A stretch of 64,000 bases of DNA from Marinobacter sp. SS13-12. GTDB lineage: Bacteria; Pseudomonadota; Gammaproteobacteria; Pseudomonadales; Oleiphilaceae. The notes beneath the pieces are model-generated. The model saw nothing but the letters and a program-made list of their open reading frames with translations. It did no database searches and was not told the origin of the DNA. The stretch covers positions 2,604,001 to 2,668,000 of the forward strand of contig NZ_JASSUA010000001.1 of assembly GCF_030227115.1 (NCBI RefSeq), given 5' to 3'. Position numbers and translations under genes: made by a program. Shown in pieces: positions 8,341 to 18,051 of the stretch (position 1 is the stretch's first letter; every line of letters starts with the position of its first letter).

Positions 8341-9858
8341 TCAGCGTTGGACGTCCTCAAGAAATCGTTCGAACGTGGCTCTCTGGCTCGAACAGTCAGG
8401 TTTTTTCTCGCCTTCACTTACGCCTTCACACCGTCCGGCAAGTGCCCACAGGGCGCCGCGGGCGTCGCCCTGCAGTTTGTTGAGAGCGCCTTTGATCTTC
8501 ACTTCAATCCTGGAGTTGGTCAACTCCTCGCCTATCTGATACCAGGACCATAGGATAACGTAGGAGCTATCGGTGTTCTTCTGTATGACCGTCTCGGTGA
8601 GGGTGTCAGGGCTTCCAGAACCGCTACTATTCAGTGTTCGGGACGTTTTGGAGACAAGCTTCCATTCCTTTTGGTCGAACAGCTGGTTTCGGTAGCCGAT
8701 CAGTTCCTTGTTCTGCGCCTGACGGCGATACCCTGTGATTTGCAGTTGTACCTGCTTCAGGTCATCGGAAACATACGTTCCGCTGAGATCGATGTCCGGT
8801 TTTGCAAAATCGGGTTGCCATATATTTGCGTGTCTCAGGGGGCCGCTCCAGTCAGAGTCTGGCGTAGGCAGTCCCGGCGCCCATGAGCTGGCCATGCGCT
8901 CTGTTCTGGCATCAAGGGCGGCCGGCAGAAGCGGTGGCAACAGGAGGAGGAGTGACGCTGCCAGGGGCCATTTGATGGACGGGTACTTTGCGTGCGCCTG
9001 CCCGGTTTCGGGTTTGTGGTTGCTGGATGTGTTCTCGCTGTCAGAAGCGGGCTGTTCCAGTTTGCCTGAAATAAAGAATAGCGGCACCAGCGTCACAATG
9101 ACGAAGATAACCCATCCGAAGAGCTCATGGTCCTCAATCAGTGAGGTTTCCATGTCGGTGTAGTGCCCTGCCGCTATGATTCCAAAGACTCGTATCCAGT
9201 TCGCCACCATGGACAATAAGCCGGCAATGACAATCAACAGGGCAATGCGGGTATTCGAACGGTAATAGAGCTGGCCATAGAAAGCAGCGAGAAAAAGCGC
9301 AACCATCAGGTACCGCACACCACTGCAACCGTTTTCAACCAGGAAGGTCCCGACATCCAGAATGATGTAAAACTCGTGGATGGTGGCTGGAATATCAAAT
9401 GCCTGAAGCAGGATTGTGTTAAAGAAAACGGTGATGTGTTGGAGGAGGGGCGAGAAGTCGTCCCATATAGGTACCGCGAAAATCAGCAGCAGAATTGGCC
9501 CGCCTGCGGTGGTTACGAATCCCTTTCCCCATATAGACCAACCCCAGAACAGGATGATCATTGGCGCCAGCATCAAACGGAACACTCTGATGTCTGCCGC
9601 CTGGGAGAGGATCAGCGTGGCAGTGGCGCCAGCCAGTAAAAACAACCCCAGGGGGGAGCCGGTGACCTTCAGGTCGGCGAGGGTCTTTCTTCTCTGGTAC
9701 AGAAGAAAGAAAACGCCACCCAGCACCAAAAACCCGTGGTTGTAGACGATTGAGTCATACCACAGGTGAACAAATGACTGCCATTCAGCCCATAGTCCAA
9801 CCGTCAGCAGCGGAATTGATGCCAACCAGAGATAACGCATTGTTAAAGCTCGATCCAT
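8341..9858 (-). CDS. xrtA: Exosortase A with C-terminal EpsI domain
   Basis: This multi-pass inner-membrane cysteine protease/transpeptidase processes PEP-CTERM proteins. About the first 265 residues are the exosortase core with eight or so membrane spans. The catalytic residues are visible: Cys178 in ENGCSGVRY, Arg223 in ANWIRVFGI and His244 in EDHELFGW. After another hydrophobic segment near residue 300, the rest is an EpsI (DUF3485-type) periplasmic domain, the fusion common in XrtA systems. The ATG overlaps the stop of prsT, so both are made from one transcript; an ATG six codons further in is possible. Substrates include at least the two PEP-CTERM proteins in this window. Confidence 0.92.
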   Translation of the reverse strand: MDRALTMRYLWLASIPLLTVGLWAEWQSFVHLWYDSIVYNHGFLVLGGVFFLLYQRRKTLADLKVTGSPLGLFLLAGATATLILSQAADIRVFRLMLAPMIILFWGWSIWGKGFVTTAGGPILLLIFAVPIWDDFSPLLQHITVFFNTILLQAFDIPATIHEFYIILDVGTFLVENGCSGVRYLMVALFLAAFYGQLYYRSNTRIALLIVIAGLLSMVANWIRVFGIIAAGHYTDMETSLIEDHELFGWVIFVIVTLVPLFFISGKLEQPASDSENTSSNHKPETGQAHAKYPSIKWPLAASLLLLLPPLLPAALDARTERMASSWAPGLPTPDSDWSGPLRHANIWQPDFAKPDIDLSGTYVSDDLKQVQLQITGYRRQAQNKELIGYRNQLFDQKEWKLVSKTSRTLNSSGSGSPDTLTETVIQKNTDSSYVILWSWYQIGEELTNSRIEVKIKGALNKLQGDARGALWALAGRCEGVSEGEKKPDCSSQRATFERFLEDVQR

Positions 9859-12560
9859 CAGCCCTGGTCACCAAATTTTTCCAGAATACGTTGCGCATCC
9901 GCATTCCTGCCCACAGCGCGGTAGGCCTCTGCGAGGTGAAGAGCGATTTCTTCTGAGTCGGGCTGAAGCTCGTGGGCCTTTTTAAGGATGGGCAGGCTTT
10001 CTTCAGATTTGCCGGCTTTCAGCATGATCCATCCATAAGTATCCACGATGGCCGCACTCTCTGGAGCAAGGTCGTAGGCTTTTTTGGCCATGGATACCGC
10101 CCGCTCATCCCCCGTTTCGTGATACAGCCAGGCGAGGTTGTTCAGTACAACGGTATTCTCGGGCATTGAGTCGAGTATTTTCTCGTAATTGGCTTTGGCT
10201 TTATCCTTTTCGCCCTCGGACTGCTGGAGCAGGGCGAGCCTCAGGCGTAGCTGCACGTTACCAGGGTAGCTATCAACGCCTGATTCGAGAAGTGAGAGAG
10301 CGTCGTCTTCCTTGCCAATGGCCTGCAGGACTGCAGCGTAGGCATTGATAATGCCGGCACTGGACTGTTTGTCCATTGCCAGTTGATAGAACTCGGCCGC
10401 CTGTTGGTATTCGCCCAGGCTTTCAAAATAGCGTGCCTCTATCAGGTAAGGCCTTGGAGAATCCGGATGCTGTTGTTTCGCTTCCTGGAGAATGCTTCGG
10501 GCTTCATCAGTGTCCTCCGCAATGAATGCCTGTTGAGCTGCCTGCAGGGAAATCTCTTCGTTCTCAGGAAAAAGCGCTCTGGCTCGGTTCAGAATCACTG
10601 TGGCCCGGTCAGCCTCTCCCGTTTCTCTGATTCTCGCCGCCATTGTGTTGTAGATGTTCGCGACAAGAGGTGCGGCCCGCGATGGCGTATTTTCCTCGTC
10701 ACGCTCAAGTAACGAGGCGGTGAGATCGTCCGCTTCCTGGGTTTTACCCTCGCGTAATGCCAGTTCCAGAAGGATGAGGCGTGGGCCAGTTGCATCGGGG
10801 TTGTTTTCAAGCACTTCCCGCATGAAGCGTTCAGTTTCTTCCTGATCCAGAACCGCGGTGAGCCCTTGAAGAGCCTGTCGGCTGTCTGGCGCCAGTTCGA
10901 CTGCTCTGCGGAATTGCTTCTGCGCCTCGTCGAGATTTTCCTGACTGAGCGCTAATCTGCCCAGGGCGATGATCGGGCCCAGCGCCTCAGGGTGTTTGTT
11001 GAGCGCTTGCGTGAAGTATTTGCGCGCTTCCTCCATGTTGTTTTCGCTTGCAGACAGGTTTCCACGAATCACCAGGGCGTCGACGTTGTCCGGCTCATCC
11101 TTGATCCACTGTGATGCTGTATTCACGGCTGCTGACATGTCCCCGGAGCTTGCCTGGGTCTGAATCAGAAGCGTTCTGGCCTGATCGAGGTCAGGCGCCT
11201 TGTTACGTACCTGAGTTATCAGGTCGATTGCTCGTGAATGTTCTCCCTTCCGATTCAGATAGGCGGCGTATCGTAACCGCAACTGGTGATTATCGGGGTT
11301 GAGTTCCAGGGCTTTTTCCATGAGCGCTTCGCCGGTCTCGGCATCGCCACTGGCAAGTGACGCTATTGCCACTAAAGCGAGCGTTTCCGGGTCTGAGTCT
11401 TTGTCTTCCAGGGTATCGAGTATGTCCTGTGCGCCCTGGGGGTTGCGCATTTGAAGGCGTGTGGCCGCCAATAATTTGCCCGCAACCTCCGAGTCGCCCA
11501 TTTCTGCAACCGGGGCCAGCAGCTTTTCGGCCTCCTCAACACGGCCCTGCCTGAAACGCACAAGGCCCAGCATCAAGGCACTTTGCTCATGACTGGGGGC
11601 CTGCGCGAGAACTTCCTCCAGGTAACGCGCTGCTGTGTTGAGGTCGCCTTCTTCCATGGCTTCCTGGGCGGCCACCAGGTTACTTTTGATGGTGCCGGGA
11701 GCAGACTTGGCCAGTATCTCTTCATAGACAAAGGCTTCGGATTGCTTTCCCTGGGCTCTCAATACCCGGATAAGAGCAGAGATCGTGGTGTATTTGCGCT
11801 GGGTCATGACATCGTACTGGCCAATGTCCTCGAGCGCCCTGATGTAGCTGTCTTCCGCCTTCGACCACTCTTTTTCAGCGTGAGCCATCTGAGCTTTCCA
11901 TAGCCAAAGTTCGGTATGCTCACCGTTGATCTCTTCTGCTTCCGCCACCAGCTCAAGCGCTTTTTCCTTTTCACCCTTGGCGAACGCAGTCTTTGACAGG
12001 CCAATTACCGATTCAACCGCACCTGGGTCGATCTCTCTGGCTTTTTCAAACGCGGCATTGGCCTCTTCGAGGCGATCTGATGCCAGATAGATTTCGCCCT
12101 CGAGTAACGCAGCCCTGGTTTCTACTGGCCGGTCGGGAGAGGTAATACCTTCCAGTTCAGCCAATGCCTGCCCATACTCGCCTTGCATGAGGCTTGCTTC
12201 GGCCAGGATGAGGCTGGCGCGGTTTTTGACCTCGGCACTGAGTTCCTCTTCAGGGATTTGCTCCATGACCCAGTCAAGCTGCCTTTCCGCATTGACCGCA
12301 TCGCCGGCCTTCAGCAGGTTGTCGATGATCAGAAAATAGGGTTCAAGTTTCTCAGGCTGCAACTCGATCGCACTACGCGCCTCCAGCGTACTGGCCTTGA
12401 GCTCACCCTGGCGCTGGAAAAAGCGTGACTGGTCAAGGTGGCTGATATACTGGATTTCTTCCTGGCTCATTTCATTGCCGTTCTCTCCGCCGCAACCGGC
12501 GAGAGTCAGCGAGATGGCAACTGAAAGAAGGGTGGCACGTACTGCTAAAACTGGTTTCAT
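9858..12560 (-). CDS. prsT: PEP-CTERM system TPR-repeat lipoprotein PrsT
   Basis: The protein of 900 residues starts with a lipoprotein signal ending LAGC, followed by an almost continuous array of tetratricopeptide repeats. Recurrent motifs such as ALxLxPDN and AxxxYxxALxxxP are visible throughout. This matches the large TPR lipoprotein encoded with exosortase A in EPS/PEP-CTERM clusters. It probably acts at the periplasmic face of the envelope as a scaffold for polysaccharide export or protein sorting, which is inferred from gene association. It lies between prsR and xrtA and overlaps xrtA by one base, in keeping with a prsK-prsR-prsT-xrtA order. Confidence 0.88.
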   Translation of the reverse strand: MKPVLAVRATLLSVAISLTLAGCGGENGNEMSQEEIQYISHLDQSRFFQRQGELKASTLEARSAIELQPEKLEPYFLIIDNLLKAGDAVNAERQLDWVMEQIPEEELSAEVKNRASLILAEASLMQGEYGQALAELEGITSPDRPVETRAALLEGEIYLASDRLEEANAAFEKAREIDPGAVESVIGLSKTAFAKGEKEKALELVAEAEEINGEHTELWLWKAQMAHAEKEWSKAEDSYIRALEDIGQYDVMTQRKYTTISALIRVLRAQGKQSEAFVYEEILAKSAPGTIKSNLVAAQEAMEEGDLNTAARYLEEVLAQAPSHEQSALMLGLVRFRQGRVEEAEKLLAPVAEMGDSEVAGKLLAATRLQMRNPQGAQDILDTLEDKDSDPETLALVAIASLASGDAETGEALMEKALELNPDNHQLRLRYAAYLNRKGEHSRAIDLITQVRNKAPDLDQARTLLIQTQASSGDMSAAVNTASQWIKDEPDNVDALVIRGNLSASENNMEEARKYFTQALNKHPEALGPIIALGRLALSQENLDEAQKQFRRAVELAPDSRQALQGLTAVLDQEETERFMREVLENNPDATGPRLILLELALREGKTQEADDLTASLLERDEENTPSRAAPLVANIYNTMAARIRETGEADRATVILNRARALFPENEEISLQAAQQAFIAEDTDEARSILQEAKQQHPDSPRPYLIEARYFESLGEYQQAAEFYQLAMDKQSSAGIINAYAAVLQAIGKEDDALSLLESGVDSYPGNVQLRLRLALLQQSEGEKDKAKANYEKILDSMPENTVVLNNLAWLYHETGDERAVSMAKKAYDLAPESAAIVDTYGWIMLKAGKSEESLPILKKAHELQPDSEEIALHLAEAYRAVGRNADAQRILEKFGDQG

Positions 12561-12611
12561 GGCCCTGTTCCTTTCCTTTCTGGGTATTGTTATGGATTCC
12601 CTGCCTGCATT

Positions 12612-13985
12612 TCAGGCGCTTGGCGATTCAGCGGATGTCTCTATATGGTACTTGTCCGTCAGGTTGTAGAGTGTTGGCCGGGTTACGCCCAGCAGGCGCG
12701 AGGCCTGTGCCATATTGAAGCTGCAGGACTGCAGCGCCTGTAAAATTGCCGCACGCTCAGCGTTTTCACGCACCTGCCGCAGGTTGAGCTGGCTCTCGGG
12801 GCCTTCCTCGTCGCAGTTGAGCTGCAAATCGGCGGCGGTGACCCGTTTGCCATCCGCCATGATGGTGGCTCGTTTTACCTTGTTGATCATTTCCCTCACG
12901 TTGCCAGGCCAGGCGTAGCTCTTGATGCCCTTGATGGCATCTTCGGTAAAGGCGAGGTTGGGGCGGTCCATCTGTTTGCCCAGCGATTTCAACAACGATT
13001 GCGCGATGACCAGGGCGTCTCCTTCCCGCTCCCGGAGCGCCGGAACGTCCAGCGTAATCTCGCTGATACGGTAGTAAAGATCTTCGCGGAAAGTGCCCTG
13101 GGTAATGAGTTCATGAACGTCGCGGTGGGTGGCGCATACCACGCGCACGTCTACCGGAACCGGCTTCACCGAGCCCACCCGGTCTACTACCCGTTCCTGC
13201 AGGAAGCGCAGCAGCTTGGCCTGGAGGGCCATGGGCATGTCGCCGATTTCATCCAGAAACAGGGTGCCGCCGTTGGCGTTCTCGATCTTGCCTTTTTTGC
13301 TCTGGGTTGCGCCGGTGAAGGAGCCTTTCTCAAAGCCGAACAGTTCGCTTTCCAGAAGGTTCTCTGGAATGGCGGCGCAGTTGATTGCCGCAAAGGGATT
13401 GTCTGCCCGATGGCTCAGGTCATGGAGGGCGCGTGCGAGCAGTTCCTTGCCGGTACCGGTTTCGCCGGTAATCAGGGTGGTCACGTCGGTGGGGGCAACT
13501 TTTTCCAGGGTACGGCAGATGGAGAGCATTTGTGGGCTGGCAGCGACAATGCCCTTGATACTGGTGCCGTTACGCTGGCGTGAAAGCTCGCGGTTGTCAC
13601 GCTCCAGTTCTGCTAACCGGAATGCGCGGTTGACCACAAAGGTAAGAATGTCGGCATCCAGGGGTTTCTGGTAGAAATCGCTGGCGCCCATGCCGATGGC
13701 CTTGACGGCGTTTTCCTTGTCCTCACGACCGGTCACCACGATGATCTTGGTCATGGGGGCCAGTCGCAGGACTTCTTCCAGCAACAGGAAGCCTTCGGAC
13801 GCTCCGCCAGGATCGGGGGGCAGGCCCAGATCCAGGGTGATTACGTCTGGCTCAGTTCGTCGCAGGGCCGCTAGTGCAGACTCCCGGTCAGCGGCAACGG
13901 TCACTTCCAGGTCCGCGCTGAAACACCAGCGCATCTGGCTTTGCAGACCCGGATCGTCCTCTACGATTAAAAGTCGTCTACTCAC
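12612..13985 (-). CDS. prsR: PEP-CTERM-box sigma-54 response regulator PrsR
   Basis: The protein of 457 residues has an N-terminal receiver domain (LIVEDD start, phosphoacceptor Asp52 in TLDLGLP). A central AAA+ sigma-54 activation domain follows, with Walker A GETGTGKE and the sigma-54 contact loop as GSFTGA, a mild variant of GAFTGA. The C-terminal Fis-type helix-turn-helix includes MAQASRLLGVTRPTLYN. GTG 13985 is chosen because the receiver fold starts there; the in-frame extension to 14072 is not protein-like. It should be phosphorylated by PrsK and activate RpoN promoters such as the one at 7511-7526. Confidence 0.9.
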   Translation of the reverse strand: MSRRLLIVEDDPGLQSQMRWCFSADLEVTVAADRESALAALRRTEPDVITLDLGLPPDPGGASEGFLLLEEVLRLAPMTKIIVVTGREDKENAVKAIGMGASDFYQKPLDADILTFVVNRAFRLAELERDNRELSRQRNGTSIKGIVAASPQMLSICRTLEKVAPTDVTTLITGETGTGKELLARALHDLSHRADNPFAAINCAAIPENLLESELFGFEKGSFTGATQSKKGKIENANGGTLFLDEIGDMPMALQAKLLRFLQERVVDRVGSVKPVPVDVRVVCATHRDVHELITQGTFREDLYYRISEITLDVPALREREGDALVIAQSLLKSLGKQMDRPNLAFTEDAIKGIKSYAWPGNVREMINKVKRATIMADGKRVTAADLQLNCDEEGPESQLNLRQVRENAERAAILQALQSCSFNMAQASRLLGVTRPTLYNLTDKYHIETSAESPSA

Positions 13986-14104
13986 AACGGCTACAAATCC
14001 TTTTTTGTATTGTGATGGTCTTGCGGTGAATCCTCTCACCCTGATTTTTAACCGAATATTGACGCTTTGCAATGATAGTGTTCGGTTGATTTCAATTGCG
14101 CCAT

Positions 14105-16243
14105 TTATTTGGCATTTTGCTTTGGCGCTGTCTCGCCGGTAAACGTTTGTTCTGGCGCGATTTCGTCAGGCGCCTGTTCCTCAACAGGCCTGGCGAGAGG
14201 GAATCGGATTGAAAAACACGAGCCCAACCCGGGTTCGCTGGTGACGTCGATATTGCCCCCTACGTTACGCACATATTCCCGGGCCTGATAGGCACCAATG
14301 CCCATGCCGGTCAGCCCCTTGGTGCTCTCAAAGGGCTTGAATAGCTGGGCCTGGATGAAATCTTCGGTCATGCCGGCCCCGGTATCCTGAATAAACAGTA
14401 CCACACTGCCGCTGGCAGTTTTCAGGGTCAGGGTTATCTCACCGTCTGGTGGTGTGGCGTCCTGGGCATTCTGTATCAGGTGTCCGAGGATGCTACAGAG
14501 TTGGTCCCGGTCGGCATTGATATGGATTTTCCCGGGGTCGCCGGCAACCCGAGGTGCTGGCTGGCGACGGGAATAGTGCTCCGCAAGGTGGGTAACCACC
14601 TCGCGAAGCTCTACTTCTTCGGTCACCATCGTGTCGTCGGCCGGCTTACGGATATGGTCCACAAGGTTGGACATTTTGCGAACGGCGTGGTCGGTGGTGT
14701 TGATCATGTCGTCAATAAAGGCCGGATTTTCCCGGTGCCTGGGGGCATTCTTCACCAGTAAAGACAATTGTGCAATCAGCGTTTTCAGGTCATGCACCAT
14801 AAAGGCGGACGCCTTGCTCACGGCCTCGAACTGCATGGCTCGTGAGAGTCGGTTCTGGGCATCTGCCTGGGCCAGCAGGTTACAGGTTTGCCGGGCCACA
14901 ACCTTGATCAGGTCGAAGTTTTCCCAGTTCAGCTCCACCCGGGCGTAGGGATTGCCGATCATGGCAATGCCGTACAGGTCGTTGCTGAGGTACAGGGGAA
15001 TAATCAGCCAACCGTCGGATATTTTCGAGATTGAATCGGGTATTTCCAGCAGGTTGTAGGCTACCGGATCCCTCTGGTATTCGTGCAGGTCAATAATCCA
15101 CTCACGTTCTCCGAAAAACCGCACCAGTTCCGAGTTGGCGTCAATGGAGGTGTATTTCGGGGTTACCAGGTTTACAGCGGTTTTGAGCAGATAGTCCCCG
15201 TGGTCTTCCCGTATCCACAGGGCACCGGCGTTGCTTTCCACCAGGCCGGTGAGGATACGGATCACCCGTTCAGGCAGTGGCGGGTTTTCGCTGAGGTCGG
15301 CCATCTCCCGGGTCATTTTCAGCCATTCTTCCCGGTAATCGTACTTGTAGTCGAAGAAGTTCTGGCTGATGAATACCATCAGCCGGGATCTGACGCGCCG
15401 CGAGGTCAGTAAGGTGGCGAGAAACATCAGGGCAATGGTGAGGAACAGCACCTGGAGGGCCTCGCCCCAGTCGCCGCCCAGCGTTTTAACGTAGTAGCCA
15501 CCCAGCGCCAGGAAGAGCAGGTAGGCACCGGCCAGCAGCAGGGTGCCGGCGTGGAATACGGCGGACCGGGAGAGCTGGAAATCCACCGGCTGTTTCCGGG
15601 TGTTGATAACGTTGACGGCAAACAGGGGGACCAGCGCGGCGTTGACCAGCCCCCGGGCATTCCAGAAGGAGTCCGCCACCTGGCCGAACAGCAGCGCGTC
15701 GGCATACATGAAAAAGTCGAAGGCGAACAGGGTGGCTACCGCGATGCAGACATACTTCATGCTCGAGCGGCCAAACGACAGCGAGTTGCGCCAGATCTGT
15801 TCAACCAGCGACAGACCCAGCAGGGAGAGGGCGATCTGGCCCACCACCTTGGTTTTACCGTCGAGAATGGTGAGTCCGAAGGTGTATTCCATAAGCCCGG
15901 AACCCAGGAGCAGGACTACCAGGGTTACTGTGGCCGTTGCCAGAATACGGCGCAGACGGCCCACCAGGTTGGCGCTGCGGAAGGAGTCCCGTAGCAGGGC
16001 GAAAAGCACCGTGATCCAGGCTGCGTCCCGCAACAGTTCCAGCATGTAGCGGATGAAAAATCCGGGTTCACCCCAGAGGCTCTGGGTAATCAGCGAGCCG
16101 GCCCAGATCATGGTCACCAGGGAAGCCAGCAGCAACGAGCGGTCGATATCCCGCCGAAGGTATCGTGTGGCAATAACCGCGGCAAGCAGCCCATAGGCTA
16201 TGGCTGCCGTGGCATGACTGATCAGGCTGAAATCGTCCAACAT
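14105..16243 (-). CDS. prsK: PEP-CTERM system histidine kinase PrsK
   Basis: This membrane sensor kinase of 712 residues has about eight hydrophobic spans in the first 290 residues and a GAF-like central segment (roughly 310-465). The phosphoacceptor block VHDLKTLIAQL lies near residue 495, followed by a HATPase_c domain with an N box (HLIQNAQDAT) and G boxes (DTGAGM, GMGIGAYQ). The architecture matches PrsK of exosortase loci. It lies about 120 bases upstream of prsR on the same strand, and the pair forms the two-component system of this locus. The signal is unknown. The short C-terminal tail is rich in Glu, Thr and Lys. Confidence 0.9.
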   Translation of the reverse strand: MLDDFSLISHATAAIAYGLLAAVIATRYLRRDIDRSLLLASLVTMIWAGSLITQSLWGEPGFFIRYMLELLRDAAWITVLFALLRDSFRSANLVGRLRRILATATVTLVVLLLGSGLMEYTFGLTILDGKTKVVGQIALSLLGLSLVEQIWRNSLSFGRSSMKYVCIAVATLFAFDFFMYADALLFGQVADSFWNARGLVNAALVPLFAVNVINTRKQPVDFQLSRSAVFHAGTLLLAGAYLLFLALGGYYVKTLGGDWGEALQVLFLTIALMFLATLLTSRRVRSRLMVFISQNFFDYKYDYREEWLKMTREMADLSENPPLPERVIRILTGLVESNAGALWIREDHGDYLLKTAVNLVTPKYTSIDANSELVRFFGEREWIIDLHEYQRDPVAYNLLEIPDSISKISDGWLIIPLYLSNDLYGIAMIGNPYARVELNWENFDLIKVVARQTCNLLAQADAQNRLSRAMQFEAVSKASAFMVHDLKTLIAQLSLLVKNAPRHRENPAFIDDMINTTDHAVRKMSNLVDHIRKPADDTMVTEEVELREVVTHLAEHYSRRQPAPRVAGDPGKIHINADRDQLCSILGHLIQNAQDATPPDGEITLTLKTASGSVVLFIQDTGAGMTEDFIQAQLFKPFESTKGLTGMGIGAYQAREYVRNVGGNIDVTSEPGLGSCFSIRFPLARPVEEQAPDEIAPEQTFTGETAPKQNAK

Positions 16244-16272
16244 GGCTCGCGTCCTGCGTTATGCGCCATTAC

Positions 16273-17220
16273 TTACACCGGTTTTTTATTCTCGCGGTAA
16301 AACCGGAATATTTCTTTCAGCGGCCGCTTGGGGGTGAAATTGAACTCCCGGGCGAACGCTCTGCCGTCAATCACGACAGGATACTTGAAAAAGTGCATCA
16401 GATACGAAGGAAAACTTCGCAGGTTCAGGGTGCGGAGTATCAGTCTCGGCAATATGGGTGGAATGGACGGTATCGGGATTCGCTTGCAGCCGCAAAGTTT
16501 CAGAGCGTGCTGATAGGCCACCCAGTCTTCCGGCGCCACATTGAATATGCCTCGCTGGGGCTTGTTGTAGGCCAGCACAATGGCATCGGCCATATCGTCG
16601 ATATGGATAAACTGCATCATCGGTGAAAAGCCGGCCAGTACGGGCGCCCGTTCCATGCCCAGCAGGGTGCTGATGGAGTTGCGTACACCGGGGCCGACGA
16701 TGTTGCAGGGCCGAAGAATGGTGATGTTCAGGTCCGGGTAGCGCCAGAGGTAGATGTTGGCAAGGTTTTCCAGTTCTACGGAATCGATCAGGTCTGCACT
16801 CAGGCCGGCGCTTTTCAGTGGCGCCTCTTCGTCTATCAGTGCCGGGTTGTAGGCCACCGCGCCGTAGACATGAAACGTGGATAAAACCACCATGCGCTTG
16901 ATGTTGTATTTGTGGCTGAGGTCCAGCAGCTTCTGGGTGCCCAGTACATTGGCATTATAGCGGCGCATACGGGTGAGCTGGCTGGACATGATGCGGCCAA
17001 GGTGGATGATGCCGTCGAACTTGTAGCGCCGGAACAGATCCTCGAACGAGCGCTTGTTGAAGTCGATGCAGTAGCTGGGAATGTCGTCGCCCAGGTAGAC
17101 CTGCTCACGGAAATCCACCGCGACCAGGTTGCAGGTTTCCCGCAGGCGGTCGATCACCTGTTGCGCCAGGGCGCCAGCGGCACCGGTAACAAGAATGTGT
17201 GGTCTGCGTTGTTCGTCCAT
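16273..17220 (-). CDS. NAD-dependent epimerase/dehydratase family (extended SDR)
   Basis: The protein of 315 residues has the nucleotide-binding motif VTGAAGALAQQV at the N-terminus, IIHLGRI in the position of the conserved HLA motif, and a Ser/Tyr region around LSTFHVYG. It therefore belongs with sugar-nucleotide epimerases, dehydratases and reductases. The usual YxxxK is not obvious: the expected stretch reads SVELENLANIYLWRYP, so the catalytic Tyr/Lys is altered or the protein acts on another substrate. Its ATG overlaps the stop of the acyltransferase by one base, so the two are coupled. An exact reaction cannot be assigned. Confidence 0.75.
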   Translation of the reverse strand: MDEQRRPHILVTGAAGALAQQVIDRLRETCNLVAVDFREQVYLGDDIPSYCIDFNKRSFEDLFRRYKFDGIIHLGRIMSSQLTRMRRYNANVLGTQKLLDLSHKYNIKRMVVLSTFHVYGAVAYNPALIDEEAPLKSAGLSADLIDSVELENLANIYLWRYPDLNITILRPCNIVGPGVRNSISTLLGMERAPVLAGFSPMMQFIHIDDMADAIVLAYNKPQRGIFNVAPEDWVAYQHALKLCGCKRIPIPSIPPILPRLILRTLNLRSFPSYLMHFFKYPVVIDGRAFAREFNFTPKRPLKEIFRFYRENKKPV

Positions 17221-18035
17221 CAGAACAGCCTTTTCCTTTCGCTCAGCCCGGTATCAATCAGCTCGCTGATTGCCGCTTTTACCTGTTCCACCCGCTCGGT
17301 AACCTGTTCTTCCGGGATCTCCAGGTCGTCAAACATCATCGGGTCGCCAAAATTGAGGTGCACCTTGGCAGGTAACACCACGGGCATGGCAAGGGGCGCA
17401 TAGGGGATGCCCAGTAGCCGTGCCAGGGGCTTGATGTCAGCGATGGCTGGGATGGTTTCCTCACAGCCCACCACGCCAACCGGCACAATGGGAGCCTTGT
17501 ATTTCATTGCCAGATGCATGAAGCCGTTACCGAACCGTTTGAGCTGATAGCGGTCCTGATACAGTTTACCGGAGCCGCGAACGCCCTCCGGGAACACAAT
17601 CACCGCCTCGCCATTGGCCAGCATCTTGGCGCAGTTGGTGGGGTCGCCCAGTACCGCACCAAACTCGTTCAGCAGGTTGCCAAGGTACGGCACGGTGGGG
17701 AAAAAGCGCTCGATCATTGCCCGGGGAATGCGGGGATTTTTCTCGCGGGAGGCGAGGGCGTAACCAATCAGCAGCCCGTCAATCGGCAACTGGCCGCTGT
17801 GGTTCGGCACGATCAGAACGGGGCCTTCGGCCGGTATTTTTTCAACGCCTGTGGCTTCCACCCGGAAATATTTCTCATAGATCTGGCGGGTGAGGGAGAA
17901 GCCGACCTTCATCACCTCGTTGTTATAGCCCCAGGGATCATATCCGAGCGAGCCAATGGGCTTGCGGATACGATTGATGTGGCTGTCCAGCTCCGCCGGT
18001 ATCAGCCTGGATTTCAGAAACGATGCTAGACCCAT
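17220..18035 (-). CDS. 1-acyl-glycerol-3-phosphate acyltransferase-like protein (PlsC fold)
   Basis: The protein of about 271 residues carries the PlsC-family signature: PNHSGQLPIDG provides the catalytic H-x4-D, and FPEGVRGSGK supplies the phosphate-binding block. It is likely a membrane-associated lysophospholipid or related O-acyltransferase. ATG 18035 is preferred because AGGGAG sits about 5 bases upstream; an in-frame extension to 18065 would overlap the mutarotase gene. It is translationally coupled to the epimerase/SDR gene, so the two may act on one lipid or glycolipid. Confidence 0.8.
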   Translation of the reverse strand: MGLASFLKSRLIPAELDSHINRIRKPIGSLGYDPWGYNNEVMKVGFSLTRQIYEKYFRVEATGVEKIPAEGPVLIVPNHSGQLPIDGLLIGYALASREKNPRIPRAMIERFFPTVPYLGNLLNEFGAVLGDPTNCAKMLANGEAVIVFPEGVRGSGKLYQDRYQLKRFGNGFMHLAMKYKAPIVPVGVVGCEETIPAIADIKPLARLLGIPYAPLAMPVVLPAKVHLNFGDPMMFDDLEIPEEQVTERVEQVKAAISELIDTGLSERKRLF

Positions 18036-18051
18036 GTGGGCTCCCTGTTTT

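Noticed and set aside
13986..14072. N-terminal extension of PrsR
   Set aside because: The extra 29 residues precede the start of the receiver fold and lie in the prsK-prsR gap; GTG 13985 fits better.
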